A stretch of DNA of 11,866 nt. It comes from an uncultured Clostridia bacterium. GTDB taxonomy: Bacteria > Bacillota > Clostridia > Peptostreptococcales > Acidaminobacteraceae. The stretch lies in the NCBI GenBank assembly GCA_937880545.1, contig CALFKA010000003.1, positions 1-11,866 on the forward strand, written 5' to 3'. A model generated the notes under the pieces. The model was not told where the DNA came from and searched no databases. It saw only the letters and a program-made list of their open reading frames with translations. This document shows positions 5,761 through 11,866 of the stretch, piece after piece (within the stretch, counting starts at the first letter, position 1; each line of letters starts with the position of its first letter). A program made the translations under genes and the position numbers.

Positions 5761-7049
5761 CTCTTCTCCTTTAACAGCTCCAGCAGCGAAGACGCGTGTG
5801 GTTCAACGACTCGGACCTTTGGATAGACTCTTTCAAAGTCTTCTGCCCGTCTTTCATCCAGTGTCAGTCCGTCTATATTATACATGGCAAGACTTAAGAT
5901 GAGTGTGCTTCTTTCATCTGCAGGCACCTGCGCCGTGATGTCTTTGTAACTGAGAAGCGCACTGACATTGACGCCGCCACCGAGGAGCCGATTCTTTACA
6001 GGAACTATCTGCAGCCTCACCTGGCTGCGCGCCTCGATTTCGCGAGCCAATTCCATAAATACCTGCGCTATGGCCGTGCCCACCGGAACAGTATACTCTC
6101 CACAGGCGTCTGAGGGAAACTCCGGTAGAAGTTCTCTCATCTCATGGACAAAGCGACGAACCATCCCGATGCCGTCTTCATAATGTTCATATCCTTCGTA
6201 GTGATCGTGCCCGGGAATCTCTCTTCCCGCTAGGAGATAAAACTCATCAGCAAGAAATACAAACGATGTCCCTCTCTCGCAAAGATACTTTCTCTGAAGG
6301 GGCTCAAGCAGGGTAATCGCTTCAAGGGCATCCTCGGATGTCAGCGGTGCTATATCTGTCAGTCCTTCTCGGTGGGCGCTTAACCCCACAGGGACGACCG
6401 CCACCGAGAGAAAGTTCTCGCCGAGAGCATAGAGTCCTTCTACTGTGCGCAGTAGATCTTCTCCATCATTATACCCGGGTACCAGCACGATCTGGCCATT
6501 TAAAGAAACACCTGACTCGACGAGAAATGTCAGCTGGTCGAGAATCGACGCACTTCGCGGATTCTTCATCAGTCGAAGTCGCACCTCAGGGTCAAGCGAG
6601 TGAACCGAGACATTGATCGGGTGGATTCCATACTCCACAATCCTCTCTAATTGTCCCTGGCTAAGGTTTGTGAGCGTCACAAAATTCCCCTGCAAAAAGG
6701 AGAGGCGCGAATCATCATCTTTAAAATAAAGGGGCGAACGCAGTCCCTTCGGAAGTTGGTCGATGAAGCAGAAGACGCAGGCATTTGAACAGCGTCTGGC
6801 TTCGTCCATGAGTCCGCTTTCAAAGAGAAAGCCCAGGTCTTCATCGAAGGCTTTTTCCACATCAAAGAGGATCACTTCTCCCGAAGGATCCTCGATTTCC
6901 ACTTCCAGATTTTCATCACTGCTTAAAAAGAGGTAATCGAGCGAGTCGCGGATGTCCCTTCCATTGATGCGAAGGAGTTTCGATCCGGGTGTGATGACCA
7001 TTTCCTCGGCAATACTTCCGGGCTCTACTCCGCAGATACGGACGCTCAA
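5736..7049 (-). CDS. PDZ and radical-SAM-like DUF512 family protein
   Basis: The 437-residue protein starts with a PDZ-like domain (about 1-65, GVEPGSIAEE, GSKLLRINGRDI). A Cys cluster C-x3-C-x2-C follows at Cys87, Cys91 and Cys94 (CSNACVFCFIDQLPKGLR), matching the 4Fe-4S site of radical SAM proteins. The core contains QGNFVTLTNL and NVSVHSLDPEVR, and the C-terminal half (about 200-410) is the DUF512 region with GHDHYEGYEHYEDGIGM and a GTAIAQVF stretch. This family is known as an uncharacterised Fe-S protein often encoded beside der in clostridia; the substrate is unknown. The start is TTG, overlapping the nrdR stop (TTGA), with GGGAG about 6 nt upstream. The 3' end runs 25 bases into der. 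The family call is secure; the biochemical role is open. Confidence 0.92.
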   Translation of the reverse strand: MSVRICGVEPGSIAEEMVITPGSKLLRINGRDIRDSLDYLFLSSDENLEVEIEDPSGEVILFDVEKAFDEDLGFLFESGLMDEARRCSNACVFCFIDQLPKGLRSPLYFKDDDSRLSFLQGNFVTLTNLSQGQLERIVEYGIHPINVSVHSLDPEVRLRLMKNPRSASILDQLTFLVESGVSLNGQIVLVPGYNDGEDLLRTVEGLYALGENFLSVAVVPVGLSAHREGLTDIAPLTSEDALEAITLLEPLQRKYLCERGTSFVFLADEFYLLAGREIPGHDHYEGYEHYEDGIGMVRRFVHEMRELLPEFPSDACGEYTVPVGTAIAQVFMELAREIEARSQVRLQIVPVKNRLLGGGVNVSALLSYKDITAQVPADERSTLILSLAMYNIDGLTLDERRAEDFERVYPKVRVVEPHASSLLELLKEKRCLNPLSP

Positions 7050-7504
7050 TTCTTCTCCCGCTTCAATTCTTCCAGCTCCGCCTGAAAACTCTCAATATCC
7101 TTAAAAGACTTATAGACGGAAGCAAAGCGGACATAGGCGATGTCATCGAGTTCTTTGAGCTCTTCCATGACAAACTGTCCGATGAGCTGAGAACTCACTT
7201 CTTTGTTCAGTAGGTTGGCCGCTTTCTGCTCAATGCGCTGAGCAACCGATTCTATCTGCTGCATGCTGATGGGGCGTTTTTCGCAGGCGCGTACGATACC
7301 ACTAATGAGTTTAGAGCGTGAGAACACCTCCCGTGTATCATCCTTTTTGATGATGACCAGGTTGATATCTTCAATTCGCTCATACGTCGTAAAGCGGCGT
7401 CCGCAGTCGAGGCATTCGCGGCGACGCCTGATAAAACTCTTATCATCACCTGAGCGAGAGTCTGTTACTTTCGATTCAGGTGCATTGCAATAAGGACACT
7501 TCAT
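7046..7504 (-). CDS. nrdR: Transcriptional repressor NrdR
   Basis: NrdR is a zinc-ribbon and ATP-cone repressor that senses ATP/dATP and controls ribonucleotide reductase genes. From the ATG at 7504 it has 152 residues, the usual size. The zinc ribbon uses Cys3, Cys6, Cys31 and Cys34 (CPYC and CLDC), followed by the conserved RRFTTYER. The ATP-cone occupies about 46-136 (VIIKKDDTREVFSRSKLISG). I chose 7504 because GGAGG at 7509-7513 lies 4 nt upstream and the family starts MKCPYC; the in-frame TTG at 7516 would sit on that ribosome binding site. The gene follows ftsZ after a hairpin with a T-run and overlaps the DUF512 gene (TTGA). No clear NrdR box is visible directly upstream, so autoregulation is not evident here. 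Confidence 0.97.
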   Translation of the reverse strand: MKCPYCNAPESKVTDSRSGDDKSFIRRRRECLDCGRRFTTYERIEDINLVIIKKDDTREVFSRSKLISGIVRACEKRPISMQQIESVAQRIEQKAANLLNKEVSSQLIGQFVMEELKELDDIAYVRFASVYKSFKDIESFQAELEELKREKN

Positions 7505-7514
7505 ATATCCTCCC

Positions 7515-7539
7515 AAAAAAGAAAGGCCTATACAGGCCT
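7515..7539 (-). terminator. Short hairpin plus T-run at the ftsZ stop codon
   Basis: On the minus strand AGGCCT-GTAT-AGGCCT (7524-7539) forms a 6-bp stem with a 4-nt loop, immediately followed by TTCTTTTTT (7515-7523). This has the shape of a compact intrinsic terminator. The stem includes two bases of the ftsZ TAG stop, and the nrdR ribosome binding site starts two bases after the T-run, so a ribosome finishing ftsZ could melt it. The stem is short, so partial read-through is more likely than full termination. Confidence 0.5.
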
Positions 7540-8686
7540 ATTTTCTTTTTAGAAATTCCGGAAGTTCCGCCTGTGTAGCATCTTCACCGACTTCCCAATT
7601 CTCACGTTTGAATTCGGAGCGGTCAACTTCTACTTCCTGGCGTGTCTGAACCATCTCTCTCTTGATGTCTTTGAGGGAATGGTACTGATTCTCCGGGGCG
7701 ATTGGACGGGCAAAACGCGGTCGGCGGGCATTCGAGAAACCTGTGGCGATGACGGTGATCTTGATTTCATCACTCATGTTCTCATTGATAGCCGTACCAT
7801 AGATGATCTCCGCATCGGGGTTGGCAAGTTCTGTAATGAGTTGCAGGGCTTCTGCCGTTTCGTGCAGTCCGACAGTGGCATTGCCGGTGACGTTGATCAG
7901 GAGGCCAGTTGCACCTTCAATCGTCGTCTCAAGAAGTGGGCTGGATGCTGCCTGACGGGCGGCATCTACTGCGCGGGTTTCGCCCTTGCCTACACCGACA
8001 CCCATATGAGCCATACCACGGTTCTTCATGATCGTGCTCACGTCAGCAAAGTCAAGAGAAATGAGACCCGGCGATGTAATGAGATCTGATATGCCTTGGA
8101 CACCTTGTCGAAGGACATCATCGGCGACGCGCAGGCTTTCAAGAAGTGAGGTCTTCTTATCGACGATCTCAAGGAGTTTGTCATTGGGAATGGTAACGAG
8201 TGTGTCGACCTTTTCTTTCAGCTTTTCAATGCCGGACTCGGCTTGGGACATGCGCTTGCGGCCTTCAAAGGCAAAGGGTTTTGTGACGACACCGACCGTC
8301 AGTGCGCCGAGTTCTCTGGAAATCTCCGCAATGACAGGAGAAGCACCTGTACCGGTACCGCCGCCCATGCCACAGGTGACAAACACCATGTCGGCTCCTT
8401 CCAACACGCGGCGAAGTTCTTCACGGCTTTCTTCCGCTGCTCTTTCTCCTACATCGGGACGAGAACCGGAGCCAAGACCTTTCGTGATTTTCTCACCGAT
8501 CTGCACCTTGATCTCGCTTCTTGTCAAGCTCAGATCCTGTTTGTCGGTATTGATGGCGATAAATTCGACACCTTCAAGCTGAGCCTCAATCATTCGGTTG
8601 ATAGCGTTGTTTCCGCCGCCACCGATGCCTATGACTTTGATTTTCGTAAAATTATAGTCATTGATCTTTTCTTCTATGTCAAACAT
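7538..8686 (-). CDS. ftsZ: Cell division GTPase FtsZ
   Basis: FtsZ polymerises with GTP into the Z-ring at the division site. From the ATG at 8686 it has 382 residues. Motifs: GIGGGGNNAINRM (20-32), AINTDKQDL, the tubulin signature GGGTGTG (108-114) in TCGMGGGTGTGASPVIAEI, PNDKLL, and the T7 synergy loop ISLDFADV (209-216). A variable linker at about 325-370 leads to the C-terminal peptide ELPEFLKRK that binds anchors such as SepF and FtsA. The T7 loop has Ser where E. coli and B. subtilis have Asn. I reject the upstream in-frame ATG at 8722 because it lies inside the -10 box; 8686 has AAGGAGG 4 nt upstream. The gene has its own strong promoter, lacks the usual ftsA before it, and is followed by nrdR rather than sporulation genes. 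Confidence 0.99.
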   Translation of the reverse strand: MFDIEEKINDYNFTKIKVIGIGGGGNNAINRMIEAQLEGVEFIAINTDKQDLSLTRSEIKVQIGEKITKGLGSGSRPDVGERAAEESREELRRVLEGADMVFVTCGMGGGTGTGASPVIAEISRELGALTVGVVTKPFAFEGRKRMSQAESGIEKLKEKVDTLVTIPNDKLLEIVDKKTSLLESLRVADDVLRQGVQGISDLITSPGLISLDFADVSTIMKNRGMAHMGVGVGKGETRAVDAARQAASSPLLETTIEGATGLLINVTGNATVGLHETAEALQLITELANPDAEIIYGTAINENMSDEIKITVIATGFSNARRPRFARPIAPENQYHSLKDIKREMVQTRQEVEVDRSEFKRENWEVGEDATQAELPEFLKRK

Positions 8687-8690
8687 AACG

Positions 8691-8695
8691 CCTCC
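8691..8695 (-). promoter_or_regulatory. Ribosome binding site that fixes the ftsZ start
   Basis: GGAGG, within AAGGAGG, is 4 nt before the ATG at 8686. It decides between this ATG and the in-frame ATG 36 bases upstream at 8722, which has no comparable site and overlaps the promoter. Confidence 0.85.
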
Positions 8696-8720
8696 TTCAA
8701 GATCCTGCTTTAATGGCTTC

Positions 8721-8749
8721 ATTATATATAAGATCTGCCACTATGTAAA
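8721..8749 (-). promoter_or_regulatory. Sigma-A type promoter of ftsZ
   Basis: On the minus strand TTTACA (8744-8749, 5 of 6 matches to TTGACA) is followed by a 17-nt spacer and a perfect TATAAT (8721-8726). A start site near 8714 would give a leader of about 28 nt before the ftsZ ATG at 8686. It occupies the only real gap in the upper operon, between sbp and ftsZ, where other Bacillota have ftsA. It should give ftsZ and downstream genes transcription independent of the murG-ftsQ side. Confidence 0.8.
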
Positions 8750-8755
8750 CACCCA

Positions 8756-9082
8756 TTATTCAAAATAATGACTGATAATTCGGGATATTTTGTCAAAAAA
8801 ACCAGTTCCGAGGTAAAACAGAGCCCCATAATATAGTGGAACTCCCAACTTGTTACTTATAAAGACCATTGTCAACGAAAGTATCGTAAACGTTGTAAAT
8901 TTAATTACAAACTCAACATTGCTGAACTTGCCTTTAAGATTTTGCAGGATGCCTTCAACTATCACATAAGAAGCTGTCAAAAGGGCTAAAGAAGTATAGA
9001 TCGCATAGTTCGCCCCCAGTGGCATCGGAAGCAAAAAGCCGAATGCCACGCCCGTCAGGATACCAAACAGAGCCAGAATCAT
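8756..9082 (-). CDS. sbp: Small basic protein Sbp (DUF1290 family)
   Basis: This is a hydrophobic 108-residue membrane protein matching the DUF1290/Sbp family found in the Bacillota dcw cluster. Hydrophobic stretches are visible at about 2-18, 25-44, 61-78 and 82-97. The first contains LFGILTGVAFGFLLP, and a GVPLYYGALFYLG stretch lies near the C-terminus. A basic cluster (LKGKFSN) separates the halves. No molecular function has been established for the family. The ATG overlaps the preceding DUF881 stop (ATGA) and has AGGAGG 7 nt upstream. It is the last gene before the ftsZ promoter; in B. subtilis ftsA would follow next. Confidence 0.93.
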   Translation of the reverse strand: MILALFGILTGVAFGFLLPMPLGANYAIYTSLALLTASYVIVEGILQNLKGKFSNVEFVIKFTTFTILSLTMVFISNKLGVPLYYGALFYLGTGFFDKISRIISHYFE

Positions 9083-9795
9083 GGAAGTACCTCCTGCAGG
9101 TAATCATGTGCCAGTGTTTCATGAAACGACGGGATCTCCAGTTGAATGCTCGTATTGGCTTCGACGAAGATTCCTGAACGCCTCAGAAGTTGTGTATACC
9201 CATCCGTTGCGTAGATGGCCGCTTGAAGTTCTTTTCTCGCTCCAATCGCTTCGATCAGAAATGGCTGAGAGTAGAGCCTCTCATTGATGCGGATAGTGGG
9301 ACCGTTACATACAAGTTTTGTGCGGTGCAAAAGAACACGTTCTCCGTTTACAGCCAAGGCCTCGGCTCCTGCGTTTTGTAGTTCAGCCAAGAGGATATTG
9401 ATGTCGACATCATGAACGAGTTGTGTATTGGGATTCTGATCTTTCTTTAAAGGATCGCGGCTGTCTGTGACGAGCACAATCACCCCTTCCCCCTGCACTG
9501 CCTTGTAACCGCTACTAAGCTTATAGTACTCCAGTTCCTCCCGCAGGAAGTCTTCTTGTGTAAGCGTCGCATCGAGACGAGCATAGACGTCCTCTAATTG
9601 TACCTTGAGCTCACCGAGTGAACGTTCCAATAGCTGATGCTCTTCCATGAGCTCCTCCATTGTCCGGGGTGTCACGACCTGAGCGAAGTCACTGATAGGA
9701 TTCTCTCGGAGAGAAGTCACGACAGAAAAAAGACCGGTCAGTGCAAAAGCCAGCAATCCAAACAGGAGAAGACCGCGGACTTTGTACTCATTCAT
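9079..9795 (-). CDS. DUF881 family protein, second of a tandem pair (YlxX-like)
   Basis: The 238-residue protein has one N-terminal transmembrane segment (about 8-27) and a predicted coiled coil at about 44-78. The DUF881 domain runs from about 83 to 232, with YYKLSSGYKAVQGEGVIVLV, LLAELQNAGAEALAVNGERV, GPTIRINERLYSQPFLIEAI and a closing QLEIPSF stretch. Topology suggests a membrane anchor with an extracytoplasmic domain. DUF881 proteins (YlxW/YlxX in B. subtilis) sit between divIB and sbp, but their biochemical function is not settled. The start overlaps the first DUF881 gene by 8 bases, with no strong ribosome binding site, so translation probably depends on coupling. It resembles its neighbour in layout and motif order, consistent with an old duplication. 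Confidence 0.9.
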   Translation of the reverse strand: MNEYKVRGLLLFGLLAFALTGLFSVVTSLRENPISDFAQVVTPRTMEELMEEHQLLERSLGELKVQLEDVYARLDATLTQEDFLREELEYYKLSSGYKAVQGEGVIVLVTDSRDPLKKDQNPNTQLVHDVDINILLAELQNAGAEALAVNGERVLLHRTKLVCNGPTIRINERLYSQPFLIEAIGARKELQAAIYATDGYTQLLRRSGIFVEANTSIQLEIPSFHETLAHDYLQEVLP

Positions 9796-10513
9796 CTTTC
9801 ATCGGCACCGCATATTCATAACGCGGTCTCCCGTTAAAGCGCAAAATCTCAATATCGAGTTCTTTCTTTACTTCCACAAAATATCCACTGGCTCGTAGTC
9901 TCTCAACAAAGCCATAGCGCGCCAAAAGAGCAGCTTCCATGGTATCTTTGTTTCCAATTGCTTTTATTGTAAAAGGGGCGGAGAGCTGATGGCCGTTGAT
10001 AGATACCTTAATTCCTGCCAGGCGGATCTCGCTTTTACTGATGATACGTTCTTCATTGATGCTGATCGCCTCTGCCCCGGCGGCATTGAGTTCATTGACG
10101 AGGAGGCTGAGCTTTTCCTGAAGATCTGCCATATTGATTGTCATATCCGGATCATCGACACTGACATAAATCAGAACGCCTTCACCTCGGACATCGGTAA
10201 ATCCACCGGCCAGACGATAATAACGAAGTTCTTCCAAGGTGGCTTCCTCCGCATGAGCTTCTGAGGTACTTAAAAGCACGTCGAGTTGTCGTCGATATTC
10301 TTCTACCTGCTCATTCAGCAGCTCATTTCGTTCCTGTAGCTCCACGTATTGGCGTGATAAAACCCCGCCTTCCGAAGACGGTGGCAAGCCCTGCGCAAAG
10401 TCACTCGATCCACGGATCTGAAGACTGAGCAGAATCCCCGCAATCAGTGACAGTAGGAGAATGAGAGGAGCGGGTTTTCGATTGTCATGTTTTTTCCAGA
10501 ATTCTTTGTTCAA
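9788..10513 (-). CDS. DUF881 family protein, first of a tandem pair (YlxW-like)
   Basis: The 241-residue protein has a basic N-terminus, one transmembrane segment (about 16-32) and a coiled coil at about 52-84 (QYVELQERNELLNEQVEEYR). The DUF881 domain spans about 93-235: LRYYRLAGGFTDVRGEGVLI, LVNELNAAGAEAISINEERI, IKVSINGHQLSAPFTIKAIG and FVEVKKELDIEILRF. It is probably anchored in the membrane with the domain outside. The start codon is TTG, overlapping the ftsQ stop (TTGA), with GAGG 7 nt upstream; the ATG just before it is in the ftsQ frame. Its position after ftsQ/divIB matches B. subtilis ylxW. Family is secure, function unknown; which of the pair is the true YlxW ortholog cannot be told here. 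Confidence 0.9.
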   Translation of the reverse strand: MNKEFWKKHDNRKPAPLILLLSLIAGILLSLQIRGSSDFAQGLPPSSEGGVLSRQYVELQERNELLNEQVEEYRRQLDVLLSTSEAHAEEATLEELRYYRLAGGFTDVRGEGVLIYVSVDDPDMTINMADLQEKLSLLVNELNAAGAEAISINEERIISKSEIRLAGIKVSINGHQLSAPFTIKAIGNKDTMEAALLARYGFVERLRASGYFVEVKKELDIEILRFNGRPRYEYAVPMKDE

Positions 10514-11223
10514 GGCATATCCTCAGTACCTGCGGGTTTGAACACAGGGCGCTTTGGGTTTCTCAGATCAATCTGACCGTGTTGGATGCCATCCTTCGAG
10601 AGATCCTGGTATACCGCATCAAAGATAGCAAAAGAGTTCTCAAGATCCTTTTCTTTTCCAAAGTGCGCGGTAAATCCTTCGGAAATCGTCAGCGTCAGTT
10701 CTTCATCGTCAAAGTAAATTGAATCCATCCCAATGCCCGACTGATCGACAAGTTCAGCCAGATCCAGCGCTCTGCGGAACCGGCTTCCCTCTCCTGCTTC
10801 AATCGTGCGGCCTACTTCTGCACCGCTTAAGGCCATCCCCTCGATTGTCACAGCGTCATAAATCTCTTCTCCAATATAGAGGATAAGAGCATTGGCGTCG
10901 ACGTAGACGGACCGGTCTCCCATCAGAAGACGGGCAACGGGCTTACGGTAAGAGATCTGTAGGACCAATTCGTCGGGATAGTTTTTTCGCATACTTACCG
11001 CCTCAAAACGCGCATCGCCCGTAAGATTGTTGCGGATGTCACGCGGGCTGAGGAGGAGCAGATTGTCCCCTTTCACCACGCCGATTTTCTCCAGTACCAC
11101 GTTCTCCGGAACCCAGTCTTGATTAAAGCGGATACTGTGAATCTCAAAGAGACCCGAAAAGACGATGACATATACGGCAACAGCAAGGAGGATAAGTGTT
11201 ACAAGAAATAAGGCCCTTTTCAT
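10510..11223 (-). CDS. ftsQ: Cell division protein FtsQ/DivIB
   Basis: FtsQ/DivIB is a bitopic membrane protein that works with DivIC/FtsB and FtsL to regulate septal peptidoglycan synthesis. The 237-residue protein has a very short cytoplasmic end (MKR) and one transmembrane segment at about 4-24. A POTRA domain at about 25-95 (FEIHSIRFNQ, VVKGDNLLLLSPRDI) is followed by the typical NYPDELVLQISYRKPVARL stretch. The beta domain follows with VYVDANALILYIGEEI and a C-terminal IQHGQIDLRNPKRPVFKP. The usual Asn-Gly after the first POTRA strand is replaced (RFNQDWVP). The ATG overlaps the murG stop (ATGA). No murB or ddl lies between murG and ftsQ, unlike in B. subtilis. It is smaller than many DivIB proteins but complete. 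Confidence 0.95.
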   Translation of the reverse strand: MKRALFLVTLILLAVAVYVIVFSGLFEIHSIRFNQDWVPENVVLEKIGVVKGDNLLLLSPRDIRNNLTGDARFEAVSMRKNYPDELVLQISYRKPVARLLMGDRSVYVDANALILYIGEEIYDAVTIEGMALSGAEVGRTIEAGEGSRFRRALDLAELVDQSGIGMDSIYFDDEELTLTISEGFTAHFGKEKDLENSFAIFDAVYQDLSKDGIQHGQIDLRNPKRPVFKPAGTEDMP

Positions 11224-11819
11224 GCTCCCACCTCCTTCAGGCAGATCTGTGCGATTCGTTTGGCGGCGTCCTCCCGGGCAAGCGTCCTTGCCCGGCGGCC
11301 CATCTCTTCTCTTGCTTGATCATTTAGTAGCAGTCTCTCCAGAGATTCGAAGATCTTTGCTCTAGTGACAGGGTCATGGAGATCTGCCTCCTCTATCACA
11401 TGGGCCGCCCCGACTCTACTAAAGCTGCGGGCATTGCCGCGCTGATGGTCTCCGGCAACTGTAGGAGAAGGCAGAAGTACAGCGGCCTTACCGGTAAACG
11501 CATTTTCACTTAAGGTGATAGCGCCGGCGCGACTGAGTACAAGGTCGGCTGCCGTTACCAGTTGCGGCATATCTTTCCGAAATGAATACACTTCGAGGCC
11601 GGGGATATTCTCAAACTTCTTCTGGCTTTCCGGGTCAATCGGATACTCCGTCCCACTTACATGGATCCAGCGAAGCTCCGGGAACTTCTCAAGGAGTTTT
11701 CCCGCATCGAGGATCAGGTCATTGAACACATCAGAGCCGAAACTCCCCGCACTGGAAAGTAGCAGCTTTCTATCTTGGAGCCCCATATCACGTCGAATGG
11801 CTTCTCGCTCAAGGGTAAA
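11220..11819 (-). CDS. murG: MurG, C-terminal half (cut by contig end)
   Basis: MurG transfers GlcNAc from UDP-GlcNAc to lipid I, forming lipid II on the inner face of the membrane. The reading frame is open up to base 11819, giving 199 codons of the C-terminal part; complete enzymes have about 350-370 residues. The visible piece starts FTLEREAIRRDMG and holds the UDP-GlcNAc binding domain. It contains LLSSAGSFGS (normally GGSxGA), ADLVLSRAGAITLSE (the diagnostic SRAGAxTxxE) and LPSPTVAGDHQRGNA (PxPxAxxxHQxxNA). The first ATG in the fragment (11786) is internal and not the real start. Its stop overlaps the ftsQ ATG. The N-terminal lipid I binding domain is missing only because the contig ends in adapter at 11821; nothing suggests a broken gene. 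Confidence 0.97.
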   Translation of the reverse strand, partial: FTLEREAIRRDMGLQDRKLLLSSAGSFGSDVFNDLILDAGKLLEKFPELRWIHVSGTEYPIDPESQKKFENIPGLEVYSFRKDMPQLVTAADLVLSRAGAITLSENAFTGKAAVLLPSPTVAGDHQRGNARSFSRVGAAHVIEEADLHDPVTRAKIFESLERLLLNDQAREEMGRRARTLAREDAAKRIAQICLKEVGA

Positions 11820-11820
11820 G

Positions 11821-11866
11821 AGATCGGAAGAGCGTCGTGTAGGGAAAGAGTGTAGATCTCGGTGGT
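11821..11866. other. Illumina adapter remnant at right contig end
   Basis: These 46 bases equal the reverse complement of the Illumina TruSeq universal adapter, starting with AGATCGGAAGAGCGTCGTG and continuing towards the flow-cell end. They are library sequence, not genome. The first 24 bases are the exact reverse complement of window bases 1-24. Confidence 0.98.

Noticed and set aside
8028..8713. Long plus-strand open frames of 184 and 156 codons opposite ftsZ.
   Set aside because: They are antisense shadows of a highly conserved gene, have no recognisable domain and overlap each other in different frames.
8687..8722. A 12-codon N-terminal extension of FtsZ starting at the ATG at 8722.
   Set aside because: That ATG overlaps the -10 box TATAAT and lies upstream of the expected transcription start. 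The ATG at 8686 has AAGGAGG and matches the family N-terminus.
25..11819. A search by eye for CRISPR repeats, tRNA or rRNA genes, insertion sequences and phage genes.
   Set aside because: No regular repeats, tRNA cloverleaf, rRNA signature or transposase was seen; coding density is almost complete.
1..11866. A perfect 24-base inverted repeat at the two ends, like the terminal repeats of a transposon or linear element.
   Set aside because: Both copies are Illumina TruSeq adapter sequence in opposite orientations, so the repeat comes from library preparation.

Overview
The window is an assembled contig of about 11.8 kb of bacterial DNA, with Illumina adapter sequence at both ends (1-24 and 11821-11866). 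Every gene reads on the minus strand, so the biological order runs from high to low coordinates. Gene content points to a Gram-positive Bacillota of the Clostridia/Tissierellia kind: a T-box in front of ileS, strong GGAGG ribosome binding sites, SepF, paired DUF881 proteins, the small basic protein Sbp, and a PDZ/radical-SAM DUF512 protein. Base composition is near half G+C by eye. The exact taxon is not readable from this sequence. No sporulation sigma genes lie between ftsZ and nrdR, where many spore-forming clostridia carry them, so a non-sporulating lineage is possible (inference).

Region 1 (11819 down to 8756) is the tail of the division and cell wall (dcw) cluster: the C-terminal half of murG, then ftsQ/divIB, two tandem DUF881 proteins (ylxW/ylxX type) and sbp. 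These genes overlap by 4 to 8 bases and look translationally coupled. ftsA, usual between sbp and ftsZ, is absent.

Region 2 (8755 to 843) starts with a near-consensus sigma-A promoter (8721-8749) in front of ftsZ. It continues through nrdR, a DUF512 protein, der, gpsA, a HlyD-like membrane protein, yggS, sepF and yggT. Genes after nrdR again overlap or nearly touch, so one transcript of about 8 kb from the ftsZ promoter is likely. A short hairpin with a T-run at the ftsZ stop codon may reduce read-through into nrdR and beyond. The segment joins Z-ring assembly (FtsZ, SepF), dNTP control (NrdR), ribosome assembly (Der), phospholipid precursor supply (GpsA) and PLP homeostasis (YggS).

Region 3 (842 to 25) is an isoleucine T-box leader, with a recognisable AUC specifier and UGGU bulge, followed by the first 200 codons of ileS. 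The encoded enzyme is an IleRS2-type protein whose class I signature is GLHH in place of HIGH, a change linked to very high mupirocin resistance. ylmH and divIVA, which often separate yggT from ileS in Bacillota, are missing here.

The window is essentially a compact housekeeping super-operon. No mobile element, CRISPR array, tRNA or rRNA was seen. The least understood parts are the HlyD-like protein without a transporter, the DUF512 protein and the DUF881 pair.
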